From positions 1 through 44,026 of the forward strand of contig JAFVSB010000155.1 of NCBI GenBank assembly GCA_017503945.1: a stretch of 44,026 bases of DNA. Direction: 5' to 3'. A program made the position numbers and the translations under genes. Source of the stretch: Clostridia bacterium (GTDB taxonomy: Bacteria > Bacillota > Clostridia > UMGS1810). Numbering within the stretch: position 1 is the first letter of the stretch; each line of letters starts with the position of its first letter. Shown here piece by piece: positions 8,093 to 17,466 of the stretch. The notes beneath the pieces were generated by a model. It saw nothing but the letters and a program-made list of their open reading frames with translations, searched no databases and was not told the origin of the DNA.

Positions 8093-10684
8093 ATGAAAAA
8101 CAAATCCTCGGTCACACCGATGATGCAGCAATACTTGCAAATCAAAGAAGAATATAACGATTGTATTTTGTTTTTCCGTCTCGGTGATTTTTATGAGATG
8201 TTTTTTGATGATGCAATCACTGCATCGCGCGAGCTCGAAATCACTCTCACAGGAAAAGACTGCGGTCTTGAGGAGCGCGCACCCATGTGCGGAGTGCCGT
8301 TTCACAGCGCTCAGGGCTATGTGACCCGCCTTATCAAAAAAGGCTACAAGGTGGCAATATGTGAGCAGGTGGAAGACCCTGCCACTGCCAAGGGCATAGT
8401 AAAGCGCGATGTCATCAGAGTTATCACCCCCGGCACTGCCGACACAGAGTCGATAGGCGAAGAAAACAACTTCCTCGCATCGGTGGTCATGGAAGATGAT
8501 GCATATGGCATAGCCTTTGCCGATGTCACCACAGGAGAGGTTATCGTGTCAGACGGTGAGTCTGAATTTGGCGAGAGCTCACTCATCAATCTTCTTGCAT
8601 CATTCAAACCCTCTGAGATAATTCTCAATTCAGGCTCAGCGAAGCGCTGTAAGGATATTGTTGACCTTAAAAAACGCTATAATTTTTATGATAGCTTTGC
8701 CCCCGATGAGCTCTTTGAGCTTGCCAAAGCCAAAGACAGCATCAAAGCTCAATTTGGCGAAAGAGCCGCTATAGATGCAGGCATAGGTGAGTCGGAGCTT
8801 TGCCAGAGAGCTCTTGGAGGCCTTTTGGCATATCTTTATGACACTCAAAAAGTAGACCTCACCCACATCAATTCGTTCAAATACATCTGCAGCAGCCGCC
8901 ATTTGCAAATAGACATCAGCTCTTTTCGCAATCTGGAGCTCACCGAGACCATGCGCGACAAGGAAAAACGCGGCTCGCTTCTGGGCATTCTTGACCGCAC
9001 CAAAACTGCAATGGGCGCTCGCAGGCTAAAATCGTGGCTTGACCGTCCCTTAATTGATTCACAGCAGATAAACCTTCGAAGCGGTGCAGTGGAGGAGCTT
9101 GTGAATAATACAGTGGTGCGTGAGGAAATCACCGAAGCTCTCAAGCTTGTGTATGACATCGAGCGCATACTTTCAAGAGTGGTTTACGGCTCATGCAACG
9201 CAAGAGATTTCGTGTCGCTTCGTCAGAGCCTCGAGATGCTGCCCGCAGTGAAAACGGCGCTTTCGAAGTGTTCGTCACACTTTCTTTCGCAAATTGCCAC
9301 AAGCCTTGACACCATGTCGGAGCTAAGGCTACTCATAGCATGCGCAATAGTAGACGAGCCCCCCGTGACCATAAAAGAGGGCGGCATGATAAAACAGGGC
9401 TTCGATAAGGAACTTGACCGCATAAAGGAAATCCTTTTGGGCGGCACCGACCACATTGCCGCAATCGAAGCAAAAGAGCGCGAGCGCACTGGCATTAAAA
9501 ACCTCAAGGTGGCATACAACAGAGTTTTTGGCTATTATATAGAAATATCAAAATCCAACCTTGACCGTGTGCCCGAGGAATATATCCGCAAGCAGACCCT
9601 TGTGGGCGGTGAGCGTTTTATTACTCAGGAGCTAAAAGAGCTTGAGTCAAACATCTTAAACGCGCGCGAAAAGGTCAACGCGCTTGAATATGAAAACTTC
9701 CTTGCAGTAAAAAAAGAAATTCTTTCAAATCTCAAAAAGCTTCAAAACACAGCCAAGCTTGTGTCGGTTACCGATGCACTGTGTTCGCTGGCCACCGTTG
9801 CCCACCAAAGAGGCTATGTGCGCCCTGTGGTGAACGATGGCGATGTAATAGACATAAAAGACGGGCGTCACCCTGTGGTGGAGACGAGTCTGAAAGATTC
9901 GCTCTTTGTGCCCAACAACACCTACCTCGACACAGCCGACAGCCGCTTTTCAATCATAACAGGCCCCAACATGGCGGGCAAATCCACCTATATGAGACAA
10001 ACCGCGCTGATTGTCATCATGGCGCAGATAGGCTCGTTTGTGCCTGCAAGCGAGTGCACAGTGGGCATTGTGGATGCAGTGTTCACCAGAGTGGGCGCAT
10101 CTGACGACCTTGCATCGGGCCAGAGCACATTCATGGTGGAGATGAACGAGGTTGCCCACATTCTCAAAAACGCCACTTCCAGAAGTCTTATCATTTTAGA
10201 TGAAATAGGCCGAGGCACCTCAACCTTTGACGGCCTCTCCATTGCGTGGGCAGTTGCCGAATATATAGCCGATGCCTCCCGCATTGGCGCAAAAACTCTT
10301 TTTGCAACTCACTATCACGAGCTTACCGCTTTGGAAAACCGCATCGACGGAATAAAGAACTATAGCGTTGCCGTGAAAAAGCGCGGTGATGATATCACAT
10401 TTCTTCGAAAGATTGTAAAAGGTGGCACCGATGATAGCTTCGGCATAGAGGTTGCCCTTTTGGCAGGACTTCCGCACGAGGTTATAGACCGTGCCAAAGA
10501 GGTGCTTTGCATGGTAGAGTCGCACTCAGGTGCGCCCCAAACCGAAAATATCCGCCCAAGCGAGGCACCACAGGTTTCAGACAGCTTAAAAGATGAGCTT
10601 ATGGCAATTGATGTGTCCACCCTTACGCCTATTGAGGCGCTCAATGAACTATATAAACTTCAGAAAAAGGTCAGTGAGCTTTGA
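8093..10684 (+). CDS. mutS: DNA mismatch repair protein MutS
   Basis: Recognises base mismatches and small loops and recruits MutL. The 863-aa length is typical. The mismatch-wedge FYE motif is at residues 33-35 (GDFYEMFF). The ATPase domain near residue 620 has Walker A GPNMAGKSTYMRQ, Walker B IILDEIGRGTSTFDG and the ATHYHEL histidine motif. A C-terminal tail follows with SEAPQ-type linker and a helix for dimer/beta-clamp contact. Its stop overlaps the mutL start (TGATG), indicating coupled translation. Confidence 0.98.
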   Translation: MKNKSSVTPMMQQYLQIKEEYNDCILFFRLGDFYEMFFDDAITASRELEITLTGKDCGLEERAPMCGVPFHSAQGYVTRLIKKGYKVAICEQVEDPATAKGIVKRDVIRVITPGTADTESIGEENNFLASVVMEDDAYGIAFADVTTGEVIVSDGESEFGESSLINLLASFKPSEIILNSGSAKRCKDIVDLKKRYNFYDSFAPDELFELAKAKDSIKAQFGERAAIDAGIGESELCQRALGGLLAYLYDTQKVDLTHINSFKYICSSRHLQIDISSFRNLELTETMRDKEKRGSLLGILDRTKTAMGARRLKSWLDRPLIDSQQINLRSGAVEELVNNTVVREEITEALKLVYDIERILSRVVYGSCNARDFVSLRQSLEMLPAVKTALSKCSSHFLSQIATSLDTMSELRLLIACAIVDEPPVTIKEGGMIKQGFDKELDRIKEILLGGTDHIAAIEAKERERTGIKNLKVAYNRVFGYYIEISKSNLDRVPEEYIRKQTLVGGERFITQELKELESNILNAREKVNALEYENFLAVKKEILSNLKKLQNTAKLVSVTDALCSLATVAHQRGYVRPVVNDGDVIDIKDGRHPVVETSLKDSLFVPNNTYLDTADSRFSIITGPNMAGKSTYMRQTALIVIMAQIGSFVPASECTVGIVDAVFTRVGASDDLASGQSTFMVEMNEVAHILKNATSRSLIILDEIGRGTSTFDGLSIAWAVAEYIADASRIGAKTLFATHYHELTALENRIDGIKNYSVAVKKRGDDITFLRKIVKGGTDDSFGIEVALLAGLPHEVIDRAKEVLCMVESHSGAPQTENIRPSEAPQVSDSLKDELMAIDVSTLTPIEALNELYKLQKKVSEL

Positions 10685-12618
10685 TGAAAATTAATGTACT
10701 GCCACGAAGCATAGCCAACATGATAGCCGCAGGAGAGGTCGTAGAAAGGCCTGCATCTGTGGTTAAAGAGCTTGTGGAAAACAGCATCGACGCAGGCGCC
10801 GCCTCCGTGACGGTGGAGGTGCAAAAGGGCGGCATGAGCTACATCCGCATCACCGACGATGGCTGCGGCATAGAGCCTGAAGAGGTAGAAACGGCGTTCC
10901 TTCGCCATGCCACCAGCAAAATAAAAACTGAAGAAGACTTAAACGCCATATACACCCTCGGCTTTCGTGGTGAAGCTCTTGCAAGCATTGCCGCGGTTGC
11001 AAGGGTTGAGATATTCACCAAAACCCGAGACAACACCTTTGGCAGATGTGTCACCATAGAGGGCGGCGAGATAGTTGAAAGTGACGATGCAGGCTGCAGT
11101 GACGGCACCACCATCATTGTGAGAGATTTATTCTTCAACACTACTGCCCGCATGAAGTTTCTCAAAAATGACTCCACCGAGACGGGTTACATCACCGACA
11201 CGGTGAACAAAATGATACTAAGTCACCCCGAGGTCAAAATAAAGCTCATTGTGGGCGGCAGAATGACCGTGAGCTCGCCGGGCGACGGCAAGCTTCTTAG
11301 TGCCATATATGCAGTGTATGGCAAAGACTATCAAAAAAACATGATAGAGGTGGACTACTCTGAAGACGGCATAGAGGTCACAGGCTTTGTGGGCAATTCG
11401 TCAATTGCCCGAAAGGACCGCCGCGGCCAGGTGTTTTTCATAAACGGCCGCTATATCTCAAGCAAGGTCATGTCGGCAGCAGTGAACGAAGCCTTTCAGA
11501 ACACTGTGATGGTGGGCAAATACCCCGTGGCAATCCTTATGACAAAGGTCAACGGAAATTTTGTGGATGTCAATGTGCACCCCACCAAGACCGAAGTGCG
11601 GTTTTCTGATGACAAAAAAATATATCACTCAGTTTTCTGGGCAGTAAAAAATGCCCTTTCTGTAAAAAAATATGTGCCCGAGGTAACCATTAAGCCTCAG
11701 AGCATGAGTGCTGCTGCATCAATTTTGAGAAACGAGGCAGTAAAAGAGCAAAACAAAGCCACTCAGCTCGACATCAACCTTTTGAGAGATTCATTTTTTA
11801 AAACCCCTCCTGCACCTGCCCAAGAGAGCAAACCGAAAAAGGTGGAGGAAGAAATCTCCCGTCACATAGCAAAAAATTCGTTTTTTTCCAAAGATGATAT
11901 ATCATCACTTTCATCGCCGAGCGCTCCCGCGCCCGAAGCTCCCAAGCCAGAGTTAAAACAAGAACCAAAACCCGAACCAAAACAAGACCCCACCCCCGAA
12001 CCCGAGGGCGAAAAGCCAAAGAGCGCCATGCCAAAGGCAGGAGTGGACTTTAGCGTTGTGGGGCAGGTTTTTGCCACCTACATCATAGTGCAAAAAGATA
12101 GCGAAATGCTCATTATAGACCAGCACGCAGCTCAGGAGCGAATATTTTTTGAACAGCTATTGGCAGACTATGAAGCCAAAGATATTCCCGTTCAGCTTTT
12201 GCTTTTGCCGCAAACGGTTAACCTCGATAGCGTTCTCTTTGCTCTGGTGTGTGACAATTTTGACTTTTTTGCATCACTTGGCTTTGAATGTGAAGAATTT
12301 GGCGAGAGTGCAGTGGTCATAAGAGCTGTGCCCTCTGCCATTGCCGACTCCGACATAAAAGACACCTTCCTGGGCGTGGCAGAGCTTTTGTCAGGCGGCT
12401 GTGCCAATGCAAAAAAGGCACTTGCCGAGGAAGCTCTTCATACAATGGCCTGCAAGCGTGCCATAAAGGGCAACAGTGTGCTTTCAATGGCCGAGATGGA
12501 GAGCCTTGCCGAAAAGGTGCTTTCGTTTGAACATATCAACACCTGCCCTCATGGCAGACCGATTTGTGTGTCTATGACAAAATATGAAATGGAAAAGCAG
12601 TTTAAAAGAATTGTGTAA
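10684..12618 (+). CDS. mutL: DNA mismatch repair protein MutL with endonuclease motif
   Basis: GHKL ATPase that couples MutS recognition to strand incision. The 644-aa protein shows KELVENSIDAGA (catalytic Glu about residue 29), DDGCGI and TLGFRGEALASIA. The C-terminal domain carries DQHAAQERIFFEQ, the DQHA(X2)E(X4)E metal site of nicking MutL proteins, plus CPHGRP. This fits an organism lacking MutH. The linker has a short Pro/Glu/Lys repeat (KPEPKQDPTPEPEGEKP). A TTG three bases earlier is also possible; ATG at 10684 is preferred because it forms TGATG with the mutS stop. Confidence 0.97.
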   Translation: MKINVLPRSIANMIAAGEVVERPASVVKELVENSIDAGAASVTVEVQKGGMSYIRITDDGCGIEPEEVETAFLRHATSKIKTEEDLNAIYTLGFRGEALASIAAVARVEIFTKTRDNTFGRCVTIEGGEIVESDDAGCSDGTTIIVRDLFFNTTARMKFLKNDSTETGYITDTVNKMILSHPEVKIKLIVGGRMTVSSPGDGKLLSAIYAVYGKDYQKNMIEVDYSEDGIEVTGFVGNSSIARKDRRGQVFFINGRYISSKVMSAAVNEAFQNTVMVGKYPVAILMTKVNGNFVDVNVHPTKTEVRFSDDKKIYHSVFWAVKNALSVKKYVPEVTIKPQSMSAAASILRNEAVKEQNKATQLDINLLRDSFFKTPPAPAQESKPKKVEEEISRHIAKNSFFSKDDISSLSSPSAPAPEAPKPELKQEPKPEPKQDPTPEPEGEKPKSAMPKAGVDFSVVGQVFATYIIVQKDSEMLIIDQHAAQERIFFEQLLADYEAKDIPVQLLLLPQTVNLDSVLFALVCDNFDFFASLGFECEEFGESAVVIRAVPSAIADSDIKDTFLGVAELLSGGCANAKKALAEEALHTMACKRAIKGNSVLSMAEMESLAEKVLSFEHINTCPHGRPICVSMTKYEMEKQFKRIV

Positions 12619-12629
12619 CGGAGCTTGTA

Positions 12630-13571
12630 ATGAATACAGTAATCCTTATAGTGGGCCCCACAGGCTGCGGCAAGACCGCGCTTTCGGTTGCTCTTGCAAA
12701 GCAGATGGGCGCTGAGATAATATCGTGCGACTCTATGCAGGTATACCGAGGTCTTGACATCGGCACCGCCAAGGTGACCGAAGATGAAATGCAAGGTGTG
12801 CCCCATCATATGATAGATATAATCTCCCCGTTTGAAAGCTACAGCGTAAGCGATTTTTGTGCTGATGCCAAAGAGGCTGCAGCCGACATTTTTGCCAAGG
12901 GCAAAAGCGTAGTGATGGTTGGCGGCACGGGTCTGTATGCCGATTCGTTTGTAAAAGACATCGACTTCACCGCCACGGGCAGCTGCGATAAAATCCGCGC
13001 TGAGCTTGAAGAATTTGTGCGCTTGCATGGTGCCGAGGCTCTTCATGCGCATCTTGCAACGATTGACCCTGAGAGCGCGCTCTCTATTCATGCCAATAAC
13101 ATTAAGCGCGTGATAAGAGCCATTGAATATTACCGCCTCACAGGCGAAACAATCTCAGAACACAACCGCCGCACCAAAGAAAAACCCTCGCCCTACAAAT
13201 ATGTGTATATAGCTCTCACAAGAGACAGAGCCGAGCTATATGAGCGCATAGACCAAAGAGTTGACATCATGATGCAAAAAGGTCTTCTTGCCGAGGTGTG
13301 GGCCCTTCACAAAATGGGCCTTCGCTCGTGCCACACAGCCATGCAGGCACTTGGCTACAAGGAGCTTGTGTGGTATCTTGAGGGCAAATGTACCCTCAAT
13401 GAGGCAGTAGCCATTTTAAAGCGCGACTCCCGCCGCTATGCCAAACGCCAGCTCACATGGTTTGGCCGCAACAAAGAAACCAACTGGATTGACCTCTCGG
13501 GCGGCAAAGACGAATCGTATGCCCTTGAGAGGGCAAAAGAAATATTGCACCAAAATGAGGTGATATTTTGA
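12630..13571 (+). CDS. miaA: tRNA dimethylallyltransferase MiaA
   Basis: Transfers an isopentenyl group to N6 of A37, supplying the substrate for MiaB. The 313-aa protein has P-loop GPTGCGKTALS, the DSMQVYRGLDIGTAK substrate loop, GVPHHMID and the RRYAKRQLTWFGRN C-terminal signature. It starts 11 bp after mutL and overlaps the next gene by 4 bp. In Bacillus hfq follows; it is not present here. Confidence 0.97.
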   Translation: MNTVILIVGPTGCGKTALSVALAKQMGAEIISCDSMQVYRGLDIGTAKVTEDEMQGVPHHMIDIISPFESYSVSDFCADAKEAAADIFAKGKSVVMVGGTGLYADSFVKDIDFTATGSCDKIRAELEEFVRLHGAEALHAHLATIDPESALSIHANNIKRVIRAIEYYRLTGETISEHNRRTKEKPSPYKYVYIALTRDRAELYERIDQRVDIMMQKGLLAEVWALHKMGLRSCHTAMQALGYKELVWYLEGKCTLNEAVAILKRDSRRYAKRQLTWFGRNKETNWIDLSGGKDESYALERAKEILHQNEVIF

Positions 13572-14761
13572 AAAAGAAAATTAAAATAATATCAGCTTTG
13601 CTTATTGCAGCATTTGTGATATATAACATTGTAAGCCTTTTTTCATCACCTGAGACCACCACCATTGCGCAAATAGACACCATAGAGGTAACGCATGAAT
13701 TTGACGGTGTGGTGTCGAGGCTGGAACAGTTTGTAACTGCCGAAACGCAAGAGGGCGGAGTGCTTGATTTTGCAGTGTCGGAAATGGAAATGGTCAAAAA
13801 AGGCAAGCTTTTGGCCGTGCACTATGACAGCTCAATTGATGAAGCCAAAAAGAAAAAGCTCTCTGAGCTTAGCCGAAAAATAAGCGAGATAACTTCCTCA
13901 CCCAACAATGTGGGAGCGCTCACCATTGACCCCGAAAAGCTCGAAAAGCAAATAAGCCAAAAAATCGACGAGGTCATAAATGCTGCGCCAAGCCGTGACA
14001 TGGCAGTGGTTTCATCTGTCAAAGATGACATCAACATGCTGCTTGGCCGCAAGCTCACATCCGAGGGCAACACCGCCACTGCTGCCGAAATGCTTGAAAA
14101 TCTGCGCATCGAAAAGATGCAGCTCGAAAAAGAATACGGCGGCAAAAAGCTTGAGATAACATCTCCTGCCCATGGAATATTTTCCACCCGCATCGATGGT
14201 TTGGAAACTGTGCTCACGCCCGAAAAGGCATCAGCGATGACAGTGTCTGATTTTGAAACCATCAAAAACAAAGAAAGGCAAGAGCGCACCACCGATGCAA
14301 ATGTGGTGTGCAAGCTTGTGGATAATTCCAAATGGTGGCTCTCGGTGCTTGCCGATGAAAAGAGCGCCGGGCAGTTTGAAGTGAGCAACTATATAAAGCT
14401 TCGCGTTGCAGGCGACGGTGGCGAGATTGGTGCAACTGTAGAGTATATTTCCCCCTCTCAAAACGGCAAGCACATCATCACTTTTGTATCTGATGATTAC
14501 AACGGCTATGTGTTTGAAAACAGGCTCGTGCATGTGGTGGCAGTGAAAGAAAGCTACACAGGCTATCGCATACCGCTGGGTGCAATCCGTGTGAAAAACG
14601 AAAAAACAGGCGTGTATGTGCGCACCGCCACAAACACAAAATATCGTGAAATAGATGTAATATACAAAGATGATAAAATTGCAATCGCCAAGGTGGACAA
14701 CCGCAAGGCGAACTCACTTCTTTTGTATGATGAAATAGTTGTAGACATGAAGGAGGAATAG
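13568..14761 (+). CDS. HlyD-like membrane fusion/adaptor protein in the division gene run
   Basis: A single N-terminal TM anchor (residues 5-27, IIS...SLFSS) is followed by a short beta region, a Lys/Glu-rich helical hairpin (residues about 85-195) and a C-terminal beta-barrel-like region ending with VYVRTATNTKYREIDVIY and LLLYDEIVVD, the secretion-adaptor (HlyD/RND MFP) pattern. 397 aa. Start is TTG at 13568, inside the miaA stop, preceded by GAGGTGA. No ABC or RND partner is adjacent; instead ylmE and sepF follow. It may act at the septum or envelope rather than in classical efflux (inference). Confidence 0.72.
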   Translation: MKKKIKIISALLIAAFVIYNIVSLFSSPETTTIAQIDTIEVTHEFDGVVSRLEQFVTAETQEGGVLDFAVSEMEMVKKGKLLAVHYDSSIDEAKKKKLSELSRKISEITSSPNNVGALTIDPEKLEKQISQKIDEVINAAPSRDMAVVSSVKDDINMLLGRKLTSEGNTATAAEMLENLRIEKMQLEKEYGGKKLEITSPAHGIFSTRIDGLETVLTPEKASAMTVSDFETIKNKERQERTTDANVVCKLVDNSKWWLSVLADEKSAGQFEVSNYIKLRVAGDGGEIGATVEYISPSQNGKHIITFVSDDYNGYVFENRLVHVVAVKESYTGYRIPLGAIRVKNEKTGVYVRTATNTKYREIDVIYKDDKIAIAKVDNRKANSLLLYDEIVVDMKEE

Positions 14762-14764
14762 AGC

Positions 14765-15442
14765 TTGTCAATAAAGGATAATCTTGAAAAGATAAGGCAA
14801 AATGTGGCCGAGGCTTGTGCGCAGTGCGCAAGAAGCCCTGAAGATGTGCTCATTTTGGCCGTCACCAAAACCCGCACGCCCGACGAAATCAACGAGGCAA
14901 TCCGTTGCGGTATCACCGACATTGGCGAAAACAGAGTGCAGGAGCTCCTTTCTAAATATGACGCTGTTGACCCCTCGGCACGCTGGCACATAATAGGCCA
15001 TTTGCAGACCAACAAGGTAAAATACATTGTCGACAAGGTGTGCATGATTCACTCGGTGGATTCGCTGAAGCTTGCCCAGGAGATCGACCGCCGCTGCAAA
15101 AGTATTGGTAAGGTAATGGATGTGCTAATTGAGGTTAACTCCGGCGAAGAAAACAAAGACGGCATAGACCCATCGGATGTATATGAGCTCATCCGCGAGG
15201 CCTCAAAGCTGGAAAACATAAGCATCAAAGGCCTCATGACCATGGCGCCTTTGGGGGCCGGCAAAGAAACTCTCACCAATGTTTTTTCGGCTTTGTATAA
15301 TTTGTCTGTTGACATAAAGAACAAAAAATATGATAATGTAAGTATGGATACCCTGTCAATGGGTATGTCGGGCGACTATGTTGATGCAGTCCGCTGCGGA
15401 GCCACCATAATCCGCCCCGGACGCACATTGTTTAATATATAA
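14765..15442 (+). CDS. ylmE: YggS/YlmE family PLP homeostasis protein
   Basis: Alanine-racemase-fold, PLP-binding protein that influences vitamin B6 and amino-acid balance. 225 aa. Visible features are VLILAVTKTRTPDEI (PLP lysine K), GENRVQEL, RWHIIGHLQTNKVKY and LSMGMSGDYVDAVRCGAT with IRPGRTLF. Start is TTG at 14765 after a strong AAGGAGGA, 3 bp after the preceding stop. It is the first of the ylm cell-division cluster (ylmE-sepF-ylmH-divIVA). Confidence 0.94.
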   Translation: MSIKDNLEKIRQNVAEACAQCARSPEDVLILAVTKTRTPDEINEAIRCGITDIGENRVQELLSKYDAVDPSARWHIIGHLQTNKVKYIVDKVCMIHSVDSLKLAQEIDRRCKSIGKVMDVLIEVNSGEENKDGIDPSDVYELIREASKLENISIKGLMTMAPLGAGKETLTNVFSALYNLSVDIKNKKYDNVSMDTLSMGMSGDYVDAVRCGATIIRPGRTLFNI

Positions 15443-15463
15443 GGAAACAGGGAGGAAACCAAA

Positions 15464-15928
15464 ATGAGTTCTATAATGGATTGGGTAAAAAATACTATCG
15501 GCTATAGCGAAGAAGAGGAATTTGAAGAAACTCAGCACAGCATGCCGGAGCCTGCAACCATGCAGCCGCGCCGCAGCCGCATGACAGATGATATCCCCGC
15601 CACTGCGCGCAGAAGCAGAGTTGTCAACATCAACACCACAGCTCAGCTCAAGGTTGTGGTTGTGCAGCCTATATCATATGATGATGCCCCTGAGATTGCT
15701 GATCATCTCAAGCAGAAGAAACCCGTTGTAATCAATCTTGAAAAGCTCGAAAAAGGAGTAACCAACAGGATTTTTGAATTCATAGGCGGTGTGGTTTATG
15801 CTCTTGACGGTAGCATGAAAAAAGTGTCGAGCGGCATTTTACTTGTTGTGCCCAACAATATGGGCATAATGGGTGATTTTAGTGATGATCTCAAAACTCA
15901 GGGAATTTTTGACGAGTTCAATATATGA
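15464..15928 (+). CDS. sepF: Cell division protein SepF
   Basis: Membrane-associated FtsZ partner that bundles and anchors FtsZ filaments. The 154-aa protein starts with an amphipathic membrane-targeting helix (MSSIMDWVKNTIGY), has an acidic/Arg-rich linker and a C-terminal SepF domain (VVVQPISYDDAPEIADHL, KPVVINLEKL, RIFEFIGGVVYALDG). Good AGGGAGGA upstream. It overlaps ylmH by 4 bp. The YlmG gene that often sits between sepF and ylmH is absent. Confidence 0.96.
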   Translation: MSSIMDWVKNTIGYSEEEEFEETQHSMPEPATMQPRRSRMTDDIPATARRSRVVNINTTAQLKVVVVQPISYDDAPEIADHLKQKKPVVINLEKLEKGVTNRIFEFIGGVVYALDGSMKKVSSGILLVVPNNMGIMGDFSDDLKTQGIFDEFNI

Positions 15929-16692
15929 TAAATAAAAAGAAGATACTGGCCTCGGCAAATTCCGACGAGCTAAAGCTTGTTTTGTCTCATGCTTGTGACC
16001 TCTATACCAAAGCAGAGTTCTCAGGCAGGGCATTTTTCACCAAATTTCTAACCCCGTCTGATGCGTGCGAGATTAAAGCGCGTTTCCCATCTGAAAGCGT
16101 GAGCTTTTTTGGAGGATATGATGACGCCGAAAGAGTGGTGGCTTCATTTGGCGAGGTGCAAGATAAGAGCGAATATCCCATAAAGGTCATCGATGTGCGC
16201 CAAAAGGGCGGCAAGGAGCTTTCTCACCGCGACTATCTGGGCACTGTACTTTCTTTGGGCATAGGGCGCGAAATGGTGGGCGACATAATCGTGCGAGAGG
16301 GCGGCGCATATGTGTTTTGCCTTGCAGATATTGCCCCATTTATTGCTGACAGCCTTTGCAAAATAGGCGGTGCGGGTGTGAGAACTGATGTTTTAGATGA
16401 CATTTTCGATGTTAGCTTTGAACGAAAATATGAAACCAGAGGAGCCACTGTGTCGTCATTGCGCCTTGATTGCGTGGTGAGTGCAGCATGCGGCAAGTCG
16501 CGCGCGGCATCGTCGGAGCTTGTGGCGCGCTCGCTTGTGTCGGTCAACTACAAAGAGGCAAATTCTGTGAGCCTTGCCATAAAAGACGGCGATATTCTCA
16601 CTGTGAGAGGTCATGGCAAGTTTTTAATTAAAACAGACAGCCGTCTGACCCGCAAAGGAAGAATATATATTGATATATTAAAATATGTTTAA
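15925..16692 (+). CDS. ylmH: YlmH family S4-domain RNA-binding protein
   Basis: 255-aa protein with an N-terminal YlmH domain (AKAEFSGRAFFTKFLTPSD-like region, FFGGYDDAERVV, HRDYLGTVLSLGIGREMVGDI) and a C-terminal S4 domain (LRLDCVVSAACGKSRAASSEL, DGDILTVRGHGKF). In Firmicutes it is linked to ribosome rescue by tRNA rebinding in the RqcH pathway and to division cluster genes. ATG start overlaps the sepF stop. The stop is followed within 2 bp by the hairpin element. Confidence 0.92.
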   Translation: MINKKKILASANSDELKLVLSHACDLYTKAEFSGRAFFTKFLTPSDACEIKARFPSESVSFFGGYDDAERVVASFGEVQDKSEYPIKVIDVRQKGGKELSHRDYLGTVLSLGIGREMVGDIIVREGGAYVFCLADIAPFIADSLCKIGGAGVRTDVLDDIFDVSFERKYETRGATVSSLRLDCVVSAACGKSRAASSELVARSLVSVNYKEANSVSLAIKDGDILTVRGHGKFLIKTDSRLTRKGRIYIDILKYV

Positions 16693-16694
16693 TT

Positions 16695-16968
16695 AGCCGA
16701 AAGAGAGCAATCCCAACCCGCCTGAAATGGTGAAATTTTGGCGTCTTTTGGCTTGTCATCTTTGCAAGGCACAAAGCCTTGCTTTATCTTCCGCACCAAA
16801 ATCCACTCAGAATTTCATCCATTTCAGGTCATGGAATTTTCAGAGAGCAAATTTTTGGTTGCGAAAGGCAAAAACACAGGCAATCCTGATGGATTGCCGA
16901 GTATTTTAACACAGCGAAAGTGAAAATTCGCCTCTGAAAATCGGAGTTTGGATTATTCTCTTTCGGCT
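16695..16968 (+). repeat. Multi-stem nested hairpin element (family copy 1) between ylmH and divIVA
   Basis: Outer stem: AGCCGAAAGAGAGCAATCC (16695-16713) pairs with 16950-16968 (17 of 19 canonical plus one wobble). Second stem: CCTGAAATGGTGAAATT (16721-16737) with 16811-16828, one bulge. Between them is a core with hairpin CAAGGC/GCCTTG and the segment CCGCACCAAAATC (16791-16803). Second half: ATTTTCAGAG (16836-16845) with CTCTGAAAAT (16932-16941), capped by GGCAATCC/GGATTGCC (16879-16898). It fills the intergenic gap; only the TAAGGAGG of divIVA lies outside. Short frames inside it show no coding signal. Related to 26761-27035. Confidence 0.85.
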
Positions 16969-16985
16969 CTAAGGAGGATATACAA

Positions 16986-17450
16986 ATGATAACACCACTT
17001 GATATTCAGACCAAAACATTTTCAAGCGCCGCAATGGGCTATAAAAAAGCTGAGGTGGATGCATTTTTTGAAGAGCTGCTTCGTGATTATGAGACTCTCT
17101 ACAAAAGTGCAAACGAATCAAATGCCAAAATAAAGGAGCTCACAAAGCTTGTTGACTCCTACAAAGGCATGGAAGATACCATGAAAAACACACTCGTTGT
17201 GGCACAAAGCTCAGCAGAGCAGCTCAGCGCCTCTGCTCACAAAGAGGCTGAAGCAATAGTAAGCGAAGCCACTGCCAAATCACAAGACATCATTGCCAAA
17301 GCAAATGAGCGTCTTGCTTCACTTGCAGGCGAGTATGAAGCGCTCAAAAAAGAAATAGCCATGTTTATAATGCGCTCAAAATCTGAATTTGAGGTGCAAA
17401 TGAAAGCTCTTGAGCAGTCGGCGGAGCGCTTGCAGCAGTCATCTATCTGA
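16986..17450 (+). CDS. divIVA: DivIVA domain cell-division/polarity protein
   Basis: Coiled-coil protein that senses negative membrane curvature at poles and septa. 154 aa. The N-terminal lipid-binding segment ITPLDIQTKTFSSAAMGYKK and VDAFFEELLRDYETLYK match the family, followed by long heptad-rich coiled coil to the C-terminus. The AAGGAGG site begins right after the hairpin element. Last gene of the ylm block; rsmA follows after 16 bp. Confidence 0.95.
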   Translation: MITPLDIQTKTFSSAAMGYKKAEVDAFFEELLRDYETLYKSANESNAKIKELTKLVDSYKGMEDTMKNTLVVAQSSAEQLSASAHKEAEAIVSEATAKSQDIIAKANERLASLAGEYEALKKEIAMFIMRSKSEFEVQMKALEQSAERLQQSSI

Positions 17451-17466
17451 TGTTGGGAGTAGTTTG

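Noticed and set aside
12549..13091. A 180-codon minus-strand frame opposite mutL and miaA
   Set aside because: It runs antisense to two certain genes, has no ribosome site and no recognisable product.
16727..16923. Two short overlapping open frames inside the ylmH-divIVA gap
   Set aside because: They lie wholly within paired stems, have no ribosome site, and no recognisable protein sequence.
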